Assembly (NCBI RefSeq): GCF_000568815.1
Contig: NZ_CP007201.1
Span: 558,001 to 622,000 of the forward strand
DNA from: Sulfurospirillum multivorans DSM 12446
GTDB lineage: Bacteria; Campylobacterota; Campylobacteria; Campylobacterales; Sulfurospirillaceae
Direction: 5' to 3'
Length of the DNA stretch: 64,000 bases
Part shown: positions 62,407 to 64,000 of the stretch, in pieces
Position numbering within the stretch: position 1 is the stretch's first letter
Layout of the letters: each line of letters starts with the position of its first letter
Position numbers and translations under genes: made by a program
Notes under the pieces: generated by a model
Database searches by the model: none
Told to the model about the DNA's origin: nothing
What the model saw: the letters and a program-made list of their open reading frames with translations, nothing else

Positions 62407-62412
62407 TATAAT
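62407..62412 (+). promoter_or_regulatory. -10 box of the small anchored-protein gene
   Basis: TATAAT preceded by TTGTGC, 28 bases before the ATG at 62440. Confidence 0.5.
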
Positions 62413-62439
62413 AGGCAAAAATTTAAGAGGCGCTCCTTC

Positions 62440-62883
62440 ATGCAAGAGAATTATCTCATTATCACGGTTGTGGTTGTTATTGCTATCGTCTTAATCTCTC
62501 TTTTTATTCTTGTCTCCAATATGCAAAAAACAGTGATTATTGAAGTCTCTCATACGCCCGAACAAGAAGAGAAAGAGCGAAAAATTGCTATTGAAGCGCT
62601 CATTGATATTGCAGCAAAACGTAGCACAACGCGCAATGAGCTCACCAGTGCTATTTTAAAAGCAGCCAAAGAGTGTCCTTTTCCGCTCAAAGAAAAAGGC
62701 ATGGCTCCTAAAGTTGCGAAAATCTATCTCAATTTTGTTTTATTGGTAGCCAGCCATCACAATGCAGATGCAAAATTAATCGCTTTTATGGATGAAGAGC
62801 TTAAAAAAGCCAATCCTGAGTATAAACATGAAATTGATGTGTATGAAAATGAAGGAATAAACCAAAGAGGTAATAGAGTTTAA
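62440..62883 (+). CDS. Hypothetical N-terminally anchored protein
   Basis: 147 residues. One transmembrane segment (about 5-27), then a helical cytoplasmic domain (EQEEKERKIAIEALIDIAAKRSTTRNELTSAILKAAKECPF). No named family recognised; the helical half could be a conserved Campylobacterota-specific fold. GAGGCG lies upstream of the ATG. It ends 12 bases from the convergent tRNA-Glu gene. Confidence 0.72.
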   Translation: MQENYLIITVVVVIAIVLISLFILVSNMQKTVIIEVSHTPEQEEKERKIAIEALIDIAAKRSTTRNELTSAILKAAKECPFPLKEKGMAPKVAKIYLNFVLLVASHHNADAKLIAFMDEELKKANPEYKHEIDVYENEGINQRGNRV

Positions 62884-62894
62884 TCTAGGGAAAA

Positions 62895-62969
62895 TGGCGA
62901 CCCCAGGGGGACTTGAACCCCCGTTCCCGCCTTGAGAGGGCGGTGTCCTAACCACTAGACGATGGGGTC
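62895..62969 (-). tRNA. tRNA-Glu (CTC)
   Basis: 75 nt with encoded CCA. Acceptor GACCCCA pairs with TGGGGTC; anticodon loop CTCTCAA gives CTC; T-arm GTTCAAG. Differs from the other Glu tRNA (TTC) in loops. Confidence 0.95.
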
Positions 62970-62994
62970 GCACAAGTGTGTTTGTTTAGGACAA

Positions 62995-63070
62995 TGGTGA
63001 CCCGTGATGGATTCGAACCATCGACCACCTCCTTAAAAGGGAGATGCTCTACCGACTGAGCTAACGAGTC
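62995..63070 (-). tRNA. tRNA-Lys (TTT), copy 1
   Basis: 76 nt with CCA. Anticodon loop CTTTTAA; acceptor GACTCGT. Its body is identical by eye to the copy at 63401. Confidence 0.95.
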
Positions 63071-63123
63071 ATGCTCAGGCAGTTTCATAACAAATGAGAA
63101 AATGCTGAGGGAAAACAAAATCG

Positions 63124-63200
63124 TGGCGCGGCGGACGGGGCTCGAACCCGCGACCCCCGGCGTGACAGGCCGATATTCTAACCAACTGAACTACCGCCGC
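63124..63200 (-). tRNA. tRNA-Asp (GTC)
   Basis: 77 nt with CCA. Acceptor GCGGCGG; anticodon loop CTGTCAC gives GTC; T-arm GGTTCGAGCC. Confidence 0.95.
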
Positions 63201-63207
63201 GCGTAAA

Positions 63208-63283
63208 TGGTGGTCGCTATAAGACTCGAACTTATGACATCCACCTTGTAAGGGTGGCGCTCTACCAACTGAGCTAAGCGACC
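63208..63283 (-). tRNA. tRNA-Val (TAC)
   Basis: 76 nt with CCA. Acceptor GGTCGCT; anticodon loop CTTACAA gives TAC. Confidence 0.95.
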
Positions 63284-63311
63284 ATCTGGGACACTAAAGA
63301 AGAAACATATA

Positions 63312-63387
63312 TGGCGACCCCAAGGGGATTTGAACCCCTGTAACCGCCGTGAAAGGGCGGGATCCTGGACCACTAGACGATGGGGTC
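63312..63387 (-). tRNA. tRNA-Glu (TTC)
   Basis: 76 nt with CCA. Acceptor GACCCCA; anticodon loop CTTTCAC gives TTC. Same acceptor as the CTC isoacceptor. Confidence 0.95.
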
Positions 63388-63400
63388 GCACAGATAAAAG

Positions 63401-63476
63401 TGGTGACCCGTGATGGATTCGAACCATCGACCACCTCCTTAAAAGGGAGATGCTCTACCGACTGAGCTAACGAGTC
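63401..63476 (-). tRNA. tRNA-Lys (TTT), copy 2
   Basis: 76 nt with CCA. First gene of the tRNA transcript (minus strand), identical by eye to the copy at 62995. Confidence 0.95.
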
Positions 63477-63506
63477 GTTCACCGTTCTTCTCGTAATGAG
63501 GCTGAA

Positions 63507-63535
63507 ATTATAGAGAAAAAAATCTCATTTGTCAA
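63507..63535 (-). promoter_or_regulatory. Consensus sigma-70 promoter of the tRNA operon
   Basis: On the minus strand TTGACA (63530-63535), 17 bases, TATAAT (63507-63512), ending 30 bases before the first tRNA-Lys. Both boxes and the spacing are consensus. The -35 overlaps the cinA stop region. Confidence 0.85.
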
Positions 63536-64000
63536 GACATTTTTTCACTTTTTAAAAAAATGCTTTCGCCTACATGTAAAAGCAACTTTAAAGCATGGTA
63601 GGCACTTTGGGTTTGTATGTACTCACGGTCACCCTCTAAAAGAAGCCTTTCGATGAGAACATCACCCATTTTATTGCGTGCGCCTACGTAAACGGTTCCG
63701 ACGGGTTTTTCGATGCTTCCTCCCGTAGGGCCTGCTACACCACTGGTGGCGATCGCGTAGTCAGAGAGACTCGCATTGAGCACACCTTCAAGCATTTCAC
63801 GCACGCACAGCTCACTCACGGCGCCAAACTGATCGATCGTCTCAGGACTCACACCCAGCCACGACTCTTTAATTTCATTGGAGTAGGTCACCAGTCCACC
63901 TTTGAAAACAGCCGATACACCTGAACGTTTGGTGAGCATTGAGGCAATCAAGCCTCCCGTGCAACTCTCAGCAATGCTGAGTGTCTGTCCTTCACTTTCC
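63532..64000 (-). CDS. CinA-family nicotinamide-nucleotide amidohydrolase domain, partial
   Basis: The gene runs off the window end. The visible part covers the C-terminal CinA amidase domain: the partial LSIAESCTGGLIASML at the window edge, VFKGGLVTYSNEIKESWLGV and ATSGVAGPTGGS...KPVGTVYVG. The enzyme deamidates nicotinamide mononucleotide (NAD salvage) and is linked to competence in some bacteria. Whether it is the short or the full-length form cannot be seen. Confidence 0.9.
   Translation of the reverse strand, partial: ESEGQTLSIAESCTGGLIASMLTKRSGVSAVFKGGLVTYSNEIKESWLGVSPETIDQFGAVSELCVREMLEGVLNASLSDYAIATSGVAGPTGGSIEKPVGTVYVGARNKMGDVLIERLLLEGDREYIQTQSAYHALKLLLHVGESIFLKSEKMS

Noticed and set aside
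62776-63482. Short minus-strand ORFs over the tRNA genes
   Set aside because: They translate tRNA sequence (for example repeated serine/proline strings) and are not genes.

Overview
The window is one contiguous stretch of bacterial chromosome, roughly 40% GC by eye and densely coding. It comes from the Campylobacterota (formerly Epsilonproteobacteria), most likely a Sulfurospirillum-like, free-living, respiratory member. The evidence is the mix of genes: an HP0268-family protein directly before miaB, sensor kinases with an HQWRQPL H-box, a CcsBA fusion, a short NusA, a class III hybrid-cluster protein, and Campylobacter-like gene order (gapA-pgk-tpiA-fabI; nusA / HP0268 / miaB / DUF374; rimO-tilS next to prfB). 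The genus is an inference. The species cannot be read from the sequence.

Layout. 1-6.8 kb: the end of a di-haem cytochrome c peroxidase, a fused nadD-rsfS, the lower-glycolysis operon gapA-pgk-tpiA with fabI, a lone DppB-type permease and a small lipoprotein. 6.8-12.7 kb: nusA (minus), the HP0268-family gene, miaB, a DUF374 acyltransferase, then a three-gene operon resembling PilM/N/O with a good sigma-54 promoter match upstream. 12.7-23.1 kb: tilS, rimO, panC, prfB, envelope proteins, a half-size asparaginase, dnaX and rho. 23.3-28.6 kb: uppS, a large GGDEF-EAL sensor, and hcp with an FNR-type box. 28.7-33.2 kb: a first accessory patch with toxin-antitoxin pairs (DUF433/DUF5615, AbiEi/AbiEii), AT-rich orphans, a UPF0489 protein, PPK2 and an S4 protein. 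33.3-40.8 kb: a Rieske/cytochrome b operon without cytochrome c1, hemJ, a DEAD-box helicase, a GntP permease, YcaO and tmRNA. 40.8-46.9 kb: a lipoprotein and a two-component system next to a DctPQM TRAP transporter. 46.9-54.2 kb: a second accessory region, a toxin-antitoxin island holding two paralogous porins and six toxin-antitoxin loci. 54.4-59 kb: a complete Liv branched-chain amino-acid ABC transporter. 59-64 kb: ccsBA, a small membrane-anchored protein, six tRNA genes on the minus strand and the start-side-truncated end of cinA.

The most striking feature is not a gene. The palindrome TTACATGTAA (usually extended to TTTACATGTAAA) occurs 33 times by eye, inside genes and between them, where well under one copy is expected. 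Inside genes it is mostly read in the phase Leu-His-Val, and the one copy in the stop-containing phase forms the end of a gene. Between genes it often builds hairpins. It looks like a highly iterated palindrome of unknown function. Other points to follow are the sigma-54-linked PilMNO-like operon, the repeat-bracketed porin and toxin-antitoxin island, and the bc-type complex lacking cytochrome c1.
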